NCBI RefSeq assembly: GCF_038066715.1
Contig: NZ_JBBUKT010000002.1
Span: 434,001 to 498,000 of the forward strand
Length of the DNA stretch: 64,000 nucleotides
Direction of reading: 5' to 3'
From: Luteolibacter sp. Y139
GTDB lineage: Bacteria > Verrucomicrobiota > Verrucomicrobiia > Verrucomicrobiales > Akkermansiaceae
The notes below the pieces were generated by a model. That model worked only from the letters and a program-made list of their open reading frames with translations, was not told the DNA's origin and searched no databases. Below are positions 9,542-19,872 of the stretch, piece after piece (position 1 is the stretch's first letter; the number at the start of each line of letters is the position of its first letter). Position numbers and translations under genes: made by a program.

Positions 9542-10405
9542 CTACATCCCTGCCAAACGGTGGTTCATCGCCACCGACTTCCGCAGGGCGCGCATCACAT
9601 CGATCATCGGGATGTGGCCCTTGGCTGCCTGCTTGCACTGCTCGTTGACGAAAGCATTCCGGCTGACGTGGCGGCCGATTTCGCTGTAGAGCTGGCGCAT
9701 CTGGGTATCGATCAAGCCCTGCTGGGCCTTGAGCGCGGAGATGTCGCGGTTCGCCTGGCCGATCTGCTGGAAGGCAACGGACGCCTCGGCGCGGTGCTTC
9801 TGGCGCTCTTCGGAAAGCTGGTTATCGATGATGTCGACCAGTGCGTCACCTTCCGCGATGCTGGAAGCGATCCGGTCGCGATCGGTTTTCAGATCCGTGA
9901 AGCGAGTCTTGAGCTCGGTCATCCGGCTGCGGGTTTTCTCGATCGATTCACTGGTTCCCTCGCGTTGAAGGACCTCCGCTTTCATCTTGAGACCATCGTA
10001 GACCCGGCGGATTTCGCGGGCCTGTTGAATCACCGAGTCACGATCCTTTGCGAGCTTCTCCAAGTCCGCGAGCAGGCCGCCGCGCTTCTCTTCAAGCTCG
10101 AGTTGCGAGTCGGACTTGGCATTGAGGAGGCTGGAGCGCTGCTCGTGGGCGTCGGCAAGGACGGCCTCGCAATCGGAAAGCTTGCTGCGGATTTCCTCGC
10201 GCTCCTTGATGAGCTTGCGGAGGTTCCAGTATTCGACGCCGAGTTCCTCGACCTCTTCGACCCGCTCCCACACGGATTGCCCGAGCACCTGCTCCGCCTC
10301 GCGCAGCAGGTGCATTTCCGAAGCAGCTTCCGACATGCGGCGCTGGCGGCGGTTCACGCCAAAGGCTTGGGCAATCCGAGCGAAAATGTAGCGGGTGGTC
10401 GTCAT
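9542..10405 (-). CDS. coiled-coil protein of unknown function
   Basis: 287 residues, predicted almost entirely helical with heptad-like Leu/Ile/Glu/Lys patterning from about 45 to 245 (for example LEEKRGGLLADLEKLAKDRD). There is no signal peptide or membrane segment, so it is probably cytoplasmic. The N terminus is basic (MTTTRYIFARIAQAFGVNRRQRR). It begins 3 bases after the stop of acs and is therefore likely co-transcribed with it. No named family is recognised; the layout resembles PspA-like or SMC-hinge-less coiled-coil proteins only in general form. Confidence 0.7.
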   Translation of the reverse strand: MTTTRYIFARIAQAFGVNRRQRRMSEAASEMHLLREAEQVLGQSVWERVEEVEELGVEYWNLRKLIKEREEIRSKLSDCEAVLADAHEQRSSLLNAKSDSQLELEEKRGGLLADLEKLAKDRDSVIQQAREIRRVYDGLKMKAEVLQREGTSESIEKTRSRMTELKTRFTDLKTDRDRIASSIAEGDALVDIIDNQLSEERQKHRAEASVAFQQIGQANRDISALKAQQGLIDTQMRQLYSEIGRHVSRNAFVNEQCKQAAKGHIPMIDVMRALRKSVAMNHRLAGM

Positions 10406-10408
10406 CCG

Positions 10409-12364
<1,956 letters not shown>

Positions 12365-12623
12365 GGTGCCTTGGGTGACCGGCGCGAGTCGGGTTGCCGG
12401 ACTGCGGGAAGCTACAAGGCGCATTTCGCAGGGGGCGACTCAAAACTTGCGCTTCGATACCCGCTTTCCCGACTTTTTCGGGGTAGGGGAGGAGCGGCGT
12501 TTGATAGGTGGAAGAAGATACGCCACCAGAACGCCAAGGTGCCGGTGCGCCACGGAGCCGTCCATGAAGCGGGCTGCTCTGGTGGTCACCAATGCGCCTA
12601 CGGAATGTGGAGACTACCGGCCC

Positions 12624-13520
12624 TTACTTCTGTCTTGGCGCGCGCTTCGCCGCCTTCTTTCCGAAGCCACGGGCAGATGGCGGACGGGAGTCGTCTGTTA
12701 GGCTGCGGCGGGAAGGCTTCTTGGGTGGCTTGGGACCGGCTGGAGCACCTTTCCTAGCGGTTTTCTTTGCCGCTTTCTTCGCTGTTTTTGCCTCTGGTCG
12801 GCGGTCGGCGCGCGGCTTCGGGTTCTTCTGCAGGAGAGCGATGGTCTTCTCGTCGATCGGGAGCCATGCGCCTTCCGGCAAGTCGCCGAGTTCGACCATG
12901 CCGATGCGCACGCGCACCAGCTTCTGGACCTGGTAGCCGAGTGCCTTGAACATCATGCGGATCTGGCGCTTCAGGCCGGTCTCCAGCACGATGCGGTAGC
13001 GGCGGGAGGAAAGTCGGGTGACTTCCTTTGCCCTCATCCGCACCTTTTCGACGTAGATGCCGCTCTTGAAGAGGTCGAGGTGCTCGTTGAGCACGGGTTG
13101 GTTGGAAGTGACTAGATACTCCTTCTCCACCAGCTTCGACGGGTGCATCAGCGCCTGCGAGAGATCTCCGTCGTTGGTGAGGATGAGCAAGCCTTCCGAG
13201 TCGCGGTCGAGGCGGCCGACGTGGTGGAGGTGCTTCAGGATGGGCGGCAGGATGGTGAAGATCGTGTCGCGGCCGAGCTCGTCCTCGCGCGAGCAGACGT
13301 AGCCGCGCGGCTTGTAGAACATCACGGTGTTCGTCTCCTTTTCCTGCACGCGCTTGCCATCGACCCGGACGAAGTCGCCGGGCTCCACGCGCTGGGCGGG
13401 ATTGAGACAGGGCTTGCCATTGATCTCGACGCGGCCGTCCTGGACCATGGCGTCGCAGGCGCGGCGCGAGCCGACTCCGCAGGAGGCGAGGAATTTGTTC
13501 AGTCGGGTGCCTTCAGGCAT
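12624..13520 (-). CDS. rluB: 23S rRNA pseudouridine synthase, RluB/RsuA family, with basic C-terminal tail
   Basis: 298 residues: an S4 RNA-binding domain (about 6-52, RLNKFLASCGVGSRRACDAM), the RsuA-family catalytic core with HHVGRLDRDSEGLLILTNDG containing the catalytic Asp, and ETGLKRQIRMMF. Residues from about 230 to 298 form a Lys/Ala/Arg/Pro-rich low-complexity tail (with repeated AKKAAKK-type segments) that should bind RNA non-specifically and is common as an extension in this family. Assignment to RluB rather than RluE/F rests on similarity of the core only. A second family member, rsuA, lies 1 kb upstream. Confidence 0.88.
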   Translation of the reverse strand: MPEGTRLNKFLASCGVGSRRACDAMVQDGRVEINGKPCLNPAQRVEPGDFVRVDGKRVQEKETNTVMFYKPRGYVCSREDELGRDTIFTILPPILKHLHHVGRLDRDSEGLLILTNDGDLSQALMHPSKLVEKEYLVTSNQPVLNEHLDLFKSGIYVEKVRMRAKEVTRLSSRRYRIVLETGLKRQIRMMFKALGYQVQKLVRVRIGMVELGDLPEGAWLPIDEKTIALLQKNPKPRADRRPEAKTAKKAAKKTARKGAPAGPKPPKKPSRRSLTDDSRPPSARGFGKKAAKRAPRQK

Positions 13521-13591
13521 GCGTCAGAGGAGTGTGGGAAATGGAGTGATTGAGGGATCGGGCGCCGCGCTGTGCAAGCTCCAGAAACGCG

Positions 13592-13620
13592 AAAAGCGCA
13601 GCGCCTTGCGGGCACTGCGC
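13592..13620 (-). terminator. intrinsic terminator of the small basic protein gene
   Basis: Read leftward, GCGCAG-T-GCC, loop CGCAA, GGC-G-CTGCGC is followed directly by TTTT. The 9-pair stem with one mismatch lies 30 bases past the stop codon at 13651 and fits a Rho-independent terminator. Confidence 0.7.
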
Positions 13621-13650
13621 ATCTGCGGGAAATCCGGGAGAGGCAAGGCT

Positions 13651-13806
13651 TCAGCCCTCGCCCTTGGTCTTGGGCAGACCGATGGGGCTACGGCCTTCCT
13701 TCCAGACACCGCGCTCCTTCATGAGCTTAACGCGTTCAAAACGCTTCATCACGGAACGCTTGCCTTCGGCGCCGCCCTTGGCCTTGAGACTATTGTGCTT
13801 CGACAT
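13651..13806 (-). CDS. small basic protein of the Chlamydia/Verrucomicrobia family
   Basis: 51-residue, Lys/Arg-rich protein starting MSKHNSLKAKGGAEGK and containing KRSVMKRFERVKLMKERG and GLPKTKGEG. This matches my memory of the small basic protein restricted to Chlamydiae and Verrucomicrobia (a TIGRFAM family named for rRNA-associated small basic protein); a ribosome or RNA association is likely from charge and name but is not shown here. ATG at 13804-13806, TGA at 13651-13653. It lies 94 bases downstream of upp on the same strand and has its own terminator. Below usual length cut-offs, it is easily missed by annotation, yet is the strongest lineage marker in the window. Confidence 0.88.
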   Translation of the reverse strand: MSKHNSLKAKGGAEGKRSVMKRFERVKLMKERGVWKEGRSPIGLPKTKGEG

Positions 13807-13900
13807 GGGAAAATTCGCGGGTTGCTTGGTCGCGGGGCGCGGAAACTAGGAACCTCTCGCGCGGATGGCAATGGGAAAATCCGGGGTTTTGGCGGAATTA

Positions 13901-14521
13901 TTACGCAGTTCCGAACAATCTATCACCAGCGTCGCCCAATCCGGGCAAAATGTAGCCGCGATCATTGAGTCCGCGGTCGATCGCGGCGGTGAAAACCGGC
14001 ACGTCCGGCCAAGCGGCTTCGAAGGTGGCGATGCCTTCCGGAGCGGCCACTAGGCAGGCGTAGCGGATGTGGGTGGCGCCCAGCTCGACGAGCCGTTTCA
14101 CGGCTTCCACCGCCGAGCCGCCGGTCGCGAGCATGGGATCGATCACGATCACCTCGCTGTCTGCGAGAATCGGCGGGGTTTTCAAATAGTAGGGCTCCGG
14201 TTGAAGAGTCTCCTCGTTCCGCGCGAGGCCGATGTGGGCGATGGCGGCATTCGGGAGGAGATCGAAGAAGCCATCGAGGAAGCCGAGGCCGGCGCGGAGG
14301 ATGGGGGTCAGGATGATCCGGCGGGTCATTTCCACGCCACTGGTCATTTCGAGAGGGGTTTCGCAGGGGACGACCTTCGTCTCAAAGTCGGCGGTGACTG
14401 CGGGGACCATCAGGGAGGCGATCCGGCGCAGTCGCTGGCGGAATTCGGGGCCGGGGCAATTGCGGCAGCGGAGGCCGGTCAATTCGGCTTGGACGAGGGG
14501 ATGTTGGACGACGTGAACCAC
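13901..14521 (-). CDS. upp: uracil phosphoribosyltransferase
   Basis: Pyrimidine salvage: uracil plus PRPP gives UMP. Motifs are ILRAGLGFLDG, IGLARNEETLQP, the PRPP loop VIVIDPMLATGGSA, and the uracil-binding GYILPGLGDAGDR near the C terminus. No ATG begins this frame. The family usually opens with VHVV-HPLVQ, which is matched by starting at the GTG at 14519-14521 (206 residues, normal length, with GGTGG as a ribosome site); a TTG at 14557 would add 12 atypical residues. It follows rsuA by 40 bases on the same strand. Confidence 0.94.
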   Translation of the reverse strand: MVHVVQHPLVQAELTGLRCRNCPGPEFRQRLRRIASLMVPAVTADFETKVVPCETPLEMTSGVEMTRRIILTPILRAGLGFLDGFFDLLPNAAIAHIGLARNEETLQPEPYYLKTPPILADSEVIVIDPMLATGGSAVEAVKRLVELGATHIRYACLVAAPEGIATFEAAWPDVPVFTAAIDRGLNDRGYILPGLGDAGDRLFGTA

Positions 14522-14561
14522 GCTTACCACCCAAGCGCGAACCGTGCCGGGAGGCAAGGAC

Positions 14562-15266
14562 TCAAGGGATGCTGGCGCAGGCAGCGGCTTCCTCCTTGCT
14601 CAGAAGCCGCCACTCGCCGGGACCGAGGTCTGCGGAGAGTGCCAGTGTCCCGATTTGCTCGCGGTGCAAGCCGGTCACCCGGTTGTCGATGCGGTGGAAC
14701 ATCCGCTTGATCTGGTGATAGCGGCCCTCGTGGAGGGTCAACCGGGCTTCCCGCTCGCCAATGATTTCAAGTTTAGCCGGTTTGGTCACGAGGTTCTCCG
14801 TGTGGAAGTAGAAGCCTTCGGCAAAGGCTGCGACTGCCTCGGGCGGGATTGGGTCGCGTGTCTGGACGCGATAAACCTTCGGCACCTTCTTCGCGGGATC
14901 CATCAAGACCTTGGACCAGCGCCCGTCGTTCGTCAGTAGCACCATGCCCGAGGTATTCCGGTCCAAGCGGCCGACCAAGTGCAGAGTGGCGCGGTCCGGA
15001 TCATCAATGAGGTCGATCACCGTGGGATGCTCTGCGTCTGATGTCGCGCTCACCACGCCGACCGGCTTGTGAAGCATCACGTGAAGCTGACGCTCCGGAA
15101 TTTGAATGACGACCTCTTCCAATTCCACCCGAGTGAAGCGGTCTACCTCATGATCGAAACGTCGCGTTTCAACCCCATCCAGACGCACCTGACCGGCGAG
15201 GATCCGAGCCCGGGCGCGGTTTCGTCCCATTGACTCGTGCTTTGCGAGCAGGCGGTCCAGCTTCAC
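14562..15266 (-). CDS. rsuA: 16S rRNA pseudouridine-516 synthase
   Basis: 234 residues resembling RsuA throughout: S4 domain (KLDRLLAKHES ... RARILAGQVRLDG), catalytic HLVGRLDRNTSGMVLLTNDG, KPAKLEIIGEREARLTLHEGRYHQIKRMF and the final LHREQIGTLALSADLGPGEWRLL, which is closely RsuA-like. The GTG at 15264-15266 yields an N terminus aligned with RsuA; a GTG at 15335 would extend it by 23 residues and lies near a purine-rich stretch, so the start is not certain. Probably the first gene of a leftward unit with upp. Confidence 0.92.
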   Translation of the reverse strand: MKLDRLLAKHESMGRNRARARILAGQVRLDGVETRRFDHEVDRFTRVELEEVVIQIPERQLHVMLHKPVGVVSATSDAEHPTVIDLIDDPDRATLHLVGRLDRNTSGMVLLTNDGRWSKVLMDPAKKVPKVYRVQTRDPIPPEAVAAFAEGFYFHTENLVTKPAKLEIIGEREARLTLHEGRYHQIKRMFHRIDNRVTGLHREQIGTLALSADLGPGEWRLLSKEEAAACASIP

Positions 15267-15384
15267 TCGGGGATTCGAGAGTGGATGCTCGTTAAACGCA
15301 AGCCGACGGAGCTGGATTCCACCTTGAAGCGTCACTCCGTCTTCCTTACCAAGTGCTCGCCATCAACACGGTGGCCAGCGAATT

Positions 15385-15885
15385 TTGGACATATACGCGA
15401 AACTAAATGAGCTTTGCGCGAAGCGTTCCGAGTTGAAGCTGCAAGGCAAGATTCAGGAGATGATCCCCATTCAGCGGGAGATTATTCACGCCTCTATCCT
15501 GCATGGAGGAACAGAACGCATCGTGAATGCGTGGAACTACCTTTCAATCTTACTTGGCAAAGTTTGCGACTACCCTGTCGCGGAGGACGCTGCACGAAAC
15601 GCATTGGAAGTTTACTCGCGGGAAGAGCATCCAAAGTTGGAGAACCTAGGATCATACCACATGGTCTTATCCCGGATTTTGGCAGCGCAGAAGCGATTTG
15701 CCGAAGGTGTCGCTGAAGCCGACCGGGCTGTGGCTTGCTTTGCAATATTCCACAATCCCTCGGATGAGTTCCTTGCAGCAAGAATCGAGGAGGCCGAGCG
15801 AATGAGGCAACTTCGGGATCGAGGAGAAGAGAATGAGGTTAGCTCGCCGAAGCCCCACAATGACCGTAGCGGGCCGCGAGCCTGA
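15385..15885 (+). CDS. TPR-like protein of unknown function, atypical base composition
   Basis: 166 residues, predicted all-helical, with helix pairs resembling tetratricopeptide repeats (WNYLSILLGKVCDYPVAEDAARNALEVY then LGSYHMVLSRILAAQKRFAEGVAEADRAV). This spacing of Ala/Leu/Tyr is TPR-like, though too short to be decisive. There is no ATG: TTG at 15385 or ATT at 15382 are the candidate starts, so the true N terminus is unclear. The DNA is visibly less GC-rich than both neighbours, which suggests later acquisition. Convergent with pyc and divergent from rsuA. Confidence 0.55.
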   Translation: MDIYAKLNELCAKRSELKLQGKIQEMIPIQREIIHASILHGGTERIVNAWNYLSILLGKVCDYPVAEDAARNALEVYSREEHPKLENLGSYHMVLSRILAAQKRFAEGVAEADRAVACFAIFHNPSDEFLAARIEEAERMRQLRDRGEENEVSSPKPHNDRSGPRA

Positions 15886-15932
15886 ATCCAAATCGGGGTG
15901 CCGCTTGGATGGAGGCATTCGCACTACAGCAT

Positions 15933-15967
15933 GCCCGCCGGGAGGCGATAATCCTCCCAAGCGGGGC
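15933..15967. terminator. GC-rich hairpin between convergent genes
   Basis: GCCCGC-C-GGGAGG, loop CGATAAT, CCTCCC-AA-GCGGGGC forms an 11-12 pair stem with a small internal loop between the TPR-like gene and pyc. There is no T-run, so termination efficiency is uncertain. Confidence 0.45.
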
Positions 15968-15986
15968 CGAAGAACGGAGCCGATCG

Positions 15987-18900
15987 TCAGGCCAGCCTCA
16001 CCAGTAGGTCATCGCTGTCAACCTGCTCGCCCTTCTGGACGAAGACTTCCTTGATCACGCCATCCTGTGACGCGCTGACGGTGGTGAGCATCTTCATGGC
16101 TTCGAGGACGACGAGCTTGTCGCCTTCCTTGACCTCTTGGCCGGGGGACACGGCGATCTCGGTGACCATGCCGGGCATGGGGGCGCAGGCTTGGGCGGTG
16201 TCGGATGGGTCGCCCTTGGCCCGTGCGGCCTTGGAGCCGGTGCTAACGCGTGACTTGTCGACGACCACGCTTTCGCGGGGCATGCCGTTGAGCTCGTAGA
16301 AGAGGGTGCGCTTGCCGTCGGCATCTGCATCGCCGATCGAGACCAGTTTGACGAAGAGCGTCTTGCCAGGATCGATCTCGACCTCGACTTCCTCGCTGAC
16401 GTGCATGCCGTAGAAGAAGGCCGGGGTGGCGAGTCCACTAAGGTCATCGTACTTGCGGCGGAACTCGATGAAGTCGGCGAAGACGCCGGGATACATCAGG
16501 TGCGAGTAGAGGTCATCGTCGTCAACCTGGCGGCCGATCTTCTTGGCGACGGCGGTGCGGGTGGCTTCGAGGTCGACGGGTTCGGCGAGGTCGCCGGGGC
16601 GCTGGGTGGTGGAGGGCTTGTTGCCGAGCACGACCTTCTGCACATCTTCCGGCCAACCGCCGTCCGGCTGACCGAGGCCGCCGGCAAGCATGTCGATCAC
16701 GCTCTCCGGCCAGTCGATCGAGCCGGGCTTGAGCTTCGGCACGTCGGCCGCCTTGATGCCGCGGGTGATGAGGAACATCGCCATGTCGCCGACGACCTTC
16801 GAGGACGGCGTGACCTTCACGATGTCGCCGAAGAGTTGGTTCACGTCGGCATAGGTGCGGGCGATCTCGCGCCAGCGGTGGCCGAGGCCCATGGCATTCG
16901 CCTGCTCGCGGAGGTTCGTGTACTGGCCGCCGGGCATCTCGTGTTCGTAGACCTCAGCGGTGCCTGCGCGGGGGGCGGAGTCGAAGGGCTTGTATTGAGC
17001 GAGCACTTCTTCCCAGTAATCGGAAAGCTCGTTGAGTGTGTCGGCATTGAGGCCGGGATCGCGGTCGGAATTGGCGAGCGCGGCGCAGACCGAGTTCAGG
17101 TTCGGCTGAGAGGTCGAGCCGGACAGCGAGGCCATGGCGAGGTCCGCGATGTCCACACCTGCACGGGCCGCGGCGATGACGGAGGCGGCATTGAGGCCGG
17201 AGGTGTCGTGGGTGTGGAAGTGGATCGGGATGCCGATTTCCTGCTTCAGCGCGGCGACCAGGTTGTAGGCGGCCTGCGGCTTGCAGAGACCGGCCATGTC
17301 CTTGATGGCAAGGATGTGTGCGCCCATCTTCTCGACTTCCTTGGCCTTGGCTACGTAGTATTTCAGCGAGAACTTGTCGCGCTTCGGATCGAGGATGTCG
17401 CCGGTGTAGCAAATGGCGGCTTCGCAGAGTGCCTTGCCGTGATCGCGCACAGCTTCCATGGCGACCTGCATGTTCGGCAGGTAATTGAGCGAGTCGAAGA
17501 TGCGGAAGATGTCCATGCCCGCATCGGCCGAGTGCTTCACGAAGCCAGCGACGACATTGTCCGGGTAGTTCGAATAGCCGACGGCGTTCGAGCCGCGGAA
17601 GAGCATCTGGAAGAGGATTCCGGGGATTTTCTCACGCAGTCTGCGGAGGCGCTCCCACGGGCACTCCTTGAGGAAGCGCATCGCGGTGTCGAAGGTGGCA
17701 CCGCCCCACATTTCGAGTGAGAAGAGGTCGGGTGTGCCGGCTGCGTAGGCGTCGGCGATGCGCAGCATATCATGCGTGCGCATTCGGGTGGCGATGAGCG
17801 ACTGGTGGGCGTCGCGCATCGAGGTGTCGGTGATGAGCAGTTGCTTCTGCTCGAGGATCCACTTCGAGAAGGCGTCGGGCCCTTTCTCTAACAGGATGTC
17901 GCGGCTGCCTTGGAAAGACTTGGCGGCGGGATGGGGGACTCGCGGATTGAGGATCGGCTTCTCCGGCTTCCAGCCCTTGGCGGTGGCGTTGCCATTGACG
18001 GTGATGTCCGAGAGGTAGGTGAGCAGCTTGGTGGCGCGGTCGCGCTTTGGCTTGAACTTGAGCAGCTCGGGCTTGGTATCGATCAGCTTGGTGTGGGCCT
18101 GGCCGCTGCGGAAGGTGTCGTCATTGATGACGTTTTCGAGGAACGGGATGTTCGTCTTCACGCCGCGGATGCGGAACTCGCGCAGGGCGCGGTCCATGCG
18201 GACGCAGGCGGTCTCGAAGTCACGACCCATGGCGGTGAGCTTCACCAGCATCGAGTCGTAGAAGGGGGTGATGATCGAGCCCGCATCACCGGAGCCCGCG
18301 TCGAGACGGATGCCGAAGCCTGCGGCCGAGCGGTAATTGAGAATGCGGCCGTAGTCCGGTGCGAAGCCGCGCTCGGGATCTTCCGTGGTGATGCGGCACT
18401 GGATGGCGTAGCCATTGCAGGGGATCTCATCCTGCTGCGGGATGGCGATCTCAGGCGAGAAGAGCGAGAAGCCCTTCGCGACGAGGATCTGCGAGCGCAC
18501 GAGGTCGATGCCGGTGACGCACTCGGTGACGGTGTGCTCCACTTGGATGCGCGGGTTCATCTCGATGAAGAACCAGTCGCCCTTCACCATGTCGTAGAGG
18601 AACTCGACGGTGCCCGCGTTGTTGTAGCCGATGCCCTTGGCCAAGGCCACAGCGGCATCGCAAAGTTCCTTGCGGACGATCGGATCGAGCTCCACCGAGG
18701 GGGCGATCTCGACGACCTTCTGATAGCGACGCTGCACGGAGCAGTCGCGCTCGTGGAGATGGACCACGTTGCCGTGCTGGTCCCCTAGGATCTGCACCTC
18801 GATGTGCTTGGCGCGGGAGATGTAGCGTTCAAGGAAAACGGCGGGGTTGCCGAAGGCCTTCTCGGCTTCGCCCTGGGCCTCGGCGAGGAGGCCGGCGAGT

Positions 18901-19442
18901 TGCTCCGGCTTCTCGACGACGCGCATGCCGCGTCCGCCACCCCCAAAGGCCGCCTTGATGATGAGCGGGAAGCCGATGTCTTTGGCGACCTTCAGAGCTT
19001 TGTCAGTATCGCTGATCGGTTCCTCGGTGCCGGGCAGGGTGGGGACATTGAACCGGGCTGCCAGCTCGCGGGCCGCGGTCTTGTCGCCCATGCTTTCCAG
19101 CAATTCCGGCGAGGGTCCGACGAAGGTCATGCCCTCACGCGCGCAGGCACGGGCAAAGGCGGCATTCTCCGAAAGGAATCCGTAGCCCGGGTGAACGAGC
19201 GTCACGCCCTTCGACTTCGCCATGGCGACGATGCCTTCGACATCGAGGTAGGCACCGACCGGGCCCTTGTCCTTGTCGAGTTGGTAGGCTTCGTCCGCTT
19301 TGAAGCGATGGCGGGAAAAGCGGTCCTCCTCGGCGAACATCGAGACGGTGCGCAGTCCGAGTTCGTTCGCGGCGCGGAAAATGCGGATGGCGATTTCACC
19401 GCGGTTGGCGGCGAGGAGCTTGTCGGTCTTGGGTTGCGGCAT
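15987..19442 (-). CDS. pyc: pyruvate carboxylase
   Basis: Anaplerotic carboxylation of pyruvate to oxaloacetate with ATP and bicarbonate. At 1151 residues it is the full single-chain form: biotin carboxylase domain (about 1-455, with GGGGRGMRVV, EMNPRIQVEHTVTE), carboxyltransferase TIM barrel (about 540-810, MRDAHQSLIATRMRTHDM, metal-binding HFHTHDTSG), a central allosteric/PC-tetramerisation region, and a C-terminal biotinyl domain with EAMKM, Lys1117 carrying biotin. Only the LAANRGEIAIRIFRAANELG start fits. It is monocistronic: convergent downstream gene and a gene-poor region upstream. Confidence 0.98.
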   Translation of the reverse strand: MPQPKTDKLLAANRGEIAIRIFRAANELGLRTVSMFAEEDRFSRHRFKADEAYQLDKDKGPVGAYLDVEGIVAMAKSKGVTLVHPGYGFLSENAAFARACAREGMTFVGPSPELLESMGDKTAARELAARFNVPTLPGTEEPISDTDKALKVAKDIGFPLIIKAAFGGGGRGMRVVEKPEQLAGLLAEAQGEAEKAFGNPAVFLERYISRAKHIEVQILGDQHGNVVHLHERDCSVQRRYQKVVEIAPSVELDPIVRKELCDAAVALAKGIGYNNAGTVEFLYDMVKGDWFFIEMNPRIQVEHTVTECVTGIDLVRSQILVAKGFSLFSPEIAIPQQDEIPCNGYAIQCRITTEDPERGFAPDYGRILNYRSAAGFGIRLDAGSGDAGSIITPFYDSMLVKLTAMGRDFETACVRMDRALREFRIRGVKTNIPFLENVINDDTFRSGQAHTKLIDTKPELLKFKPKRDRATKLLTYLSDITVNGNATAKGWKPEKPILNPRVPHPAAKSFQGSRDILLEKGPDAFSKWILEQKQLLITDTSMRDAHQSLIATRMRTHDMLRIADAYAAGTPDLFSLEMWGGATFDTAMRFLKECPWERLRRLREKIPGILFQMLFRGSNAVGYSNYPDNVVAGFVKHSADAGMDIFRIFDSLNYLPNMQVAMEAVRDHGKALCEAAICYTGDILDPKRDKFSLKYYVAKAKEVEKMGAHILAIKDMAGLCKPQAAYNLVAALKQEIGIPIHFHTHDTSGLNAASVIAAARAGVDIADLAMASLSGSTSQPNLNSVCAALANSDRDPGLNADTLNELSDYWEEVLAQYKPFDSAPRAGTAEVYEHEMPGGQYTNLREQANAMGLGHRWREIARTYADVNQLFGDIVKVTPSSKVVGDMAMFLITRGIKAADVPKLKPGSIDWPESVIDMLAGGLGQPDGGWPEDVQKVVLGNKPSTTQRPGDLAEPVDLEATRTAVAKKIGRQVDDDDLYSHLMYPGVFADFIEFRRKYDDLSGLATPAFFYGMHVSEEVEVEIDPGKTLFVKLVSIGDADADGKRTLFYELNGMPRESVVVDKSRVSTGSKAARAKGDPSDTAQACAPMPGMVTEIAVSPGQEVKEGDKLVVLEAMKMLTTVSASQDGVIKEVFVQKGEQVDSDDLLVRLA

Positions 19443-19553
19443 GCGGGGGAGTTCCTAAGGGAAGGGTGGCGAATCGGCCAAGGGGAAAGCTCGCTGTAAC
19501 GATGCCCCGATCGGGTGTTTCGGATTTGTTAGAAAAGAAATTTCAGAAAGGTG

Positions 19554-19581
19554 TTGACGGGGTCGGTTTTTCGGTTATTCT
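19554..19581 (+). promoter_or_regulatory. sigma-70-type promoter of candidate small RNA
   Basis: TTGACG (19554-19559), 16-base spacer, TATTCT (19576-19581). Expected start near 19588. No open frame follows on this strand, only the hairpin and T-rich end. Confidence 0.55.
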
Positions 19582-19587
19582 CGCCTT

Positions 19588-19674
19588 GTCGCGACAATAG
19601 TAGGCGGCCCGATTGAAGAGTCTTCCGGTTTTTGGGTTTTTCCGGAGTCTTATCGATCGGGCCGCTTCATTTTT
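19588..19674 (+). ncRNA. candidate small RNA ending in a long hairpin
   Basis: About 87 nt from the inferred start to a T-rich end. Perfect outer stem GCGGCCCGAT (19604-19613) with ATCGGGCCGC (19656-19665); inner stem TCCGG (19624-19628) with CCGGA (19642-19646) closing the symmetric loop TTTTTGGGTTTTT; then TTCATTTTT (19666-19674). The promoter, structured body and U-tract order is that of an independent transcript. It could instead be only a terminator for an unseen transcript. No known RNA family is recognised. Confidence 0.45.
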
Positions 19675-19872
19675 GCCCGGATGGGTTGATTGTCAGGTGG
19701 CTGGAGAGGGAGTGGCTGCCTAGGGATGGCGGTCTTCAGGCCAACCGATAGCTTCCGTGTCGCGGGGATTTCCGTGGGCGTGCGAGAAGTTGGATCCCTG
19801 CCGAATTGTTCGTTGGCAGTAAGGGGTCATTTGGCCGGCCCGGACACCGGCGCTCTCCAGGGTCCTAGCGGC

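Larger units (their letters stand above)
19443..19872. other. 430-base gene-poor region between pyc and the IF-1-like gene
   Basis: No convincing coding sequence. The left part (19443-19680) is AT-richer than surroundings and contains the promoter, a 12-base palindrome TTGTCGCGACAA (19586-19597) and the large hairpin described separately. The right part (19681-19872) shows nothing recognisable; open frames there are antisense to the IF-1-like gene. Confidence 0.6.

Noticed and set aside
12365-12623. Intergenic stretch before acs, with one CGCCAAG and related strings
   Set aside because: Only one full heptamer and no repeat unit like that at 6087-6110; presumably just the acs promoter area.
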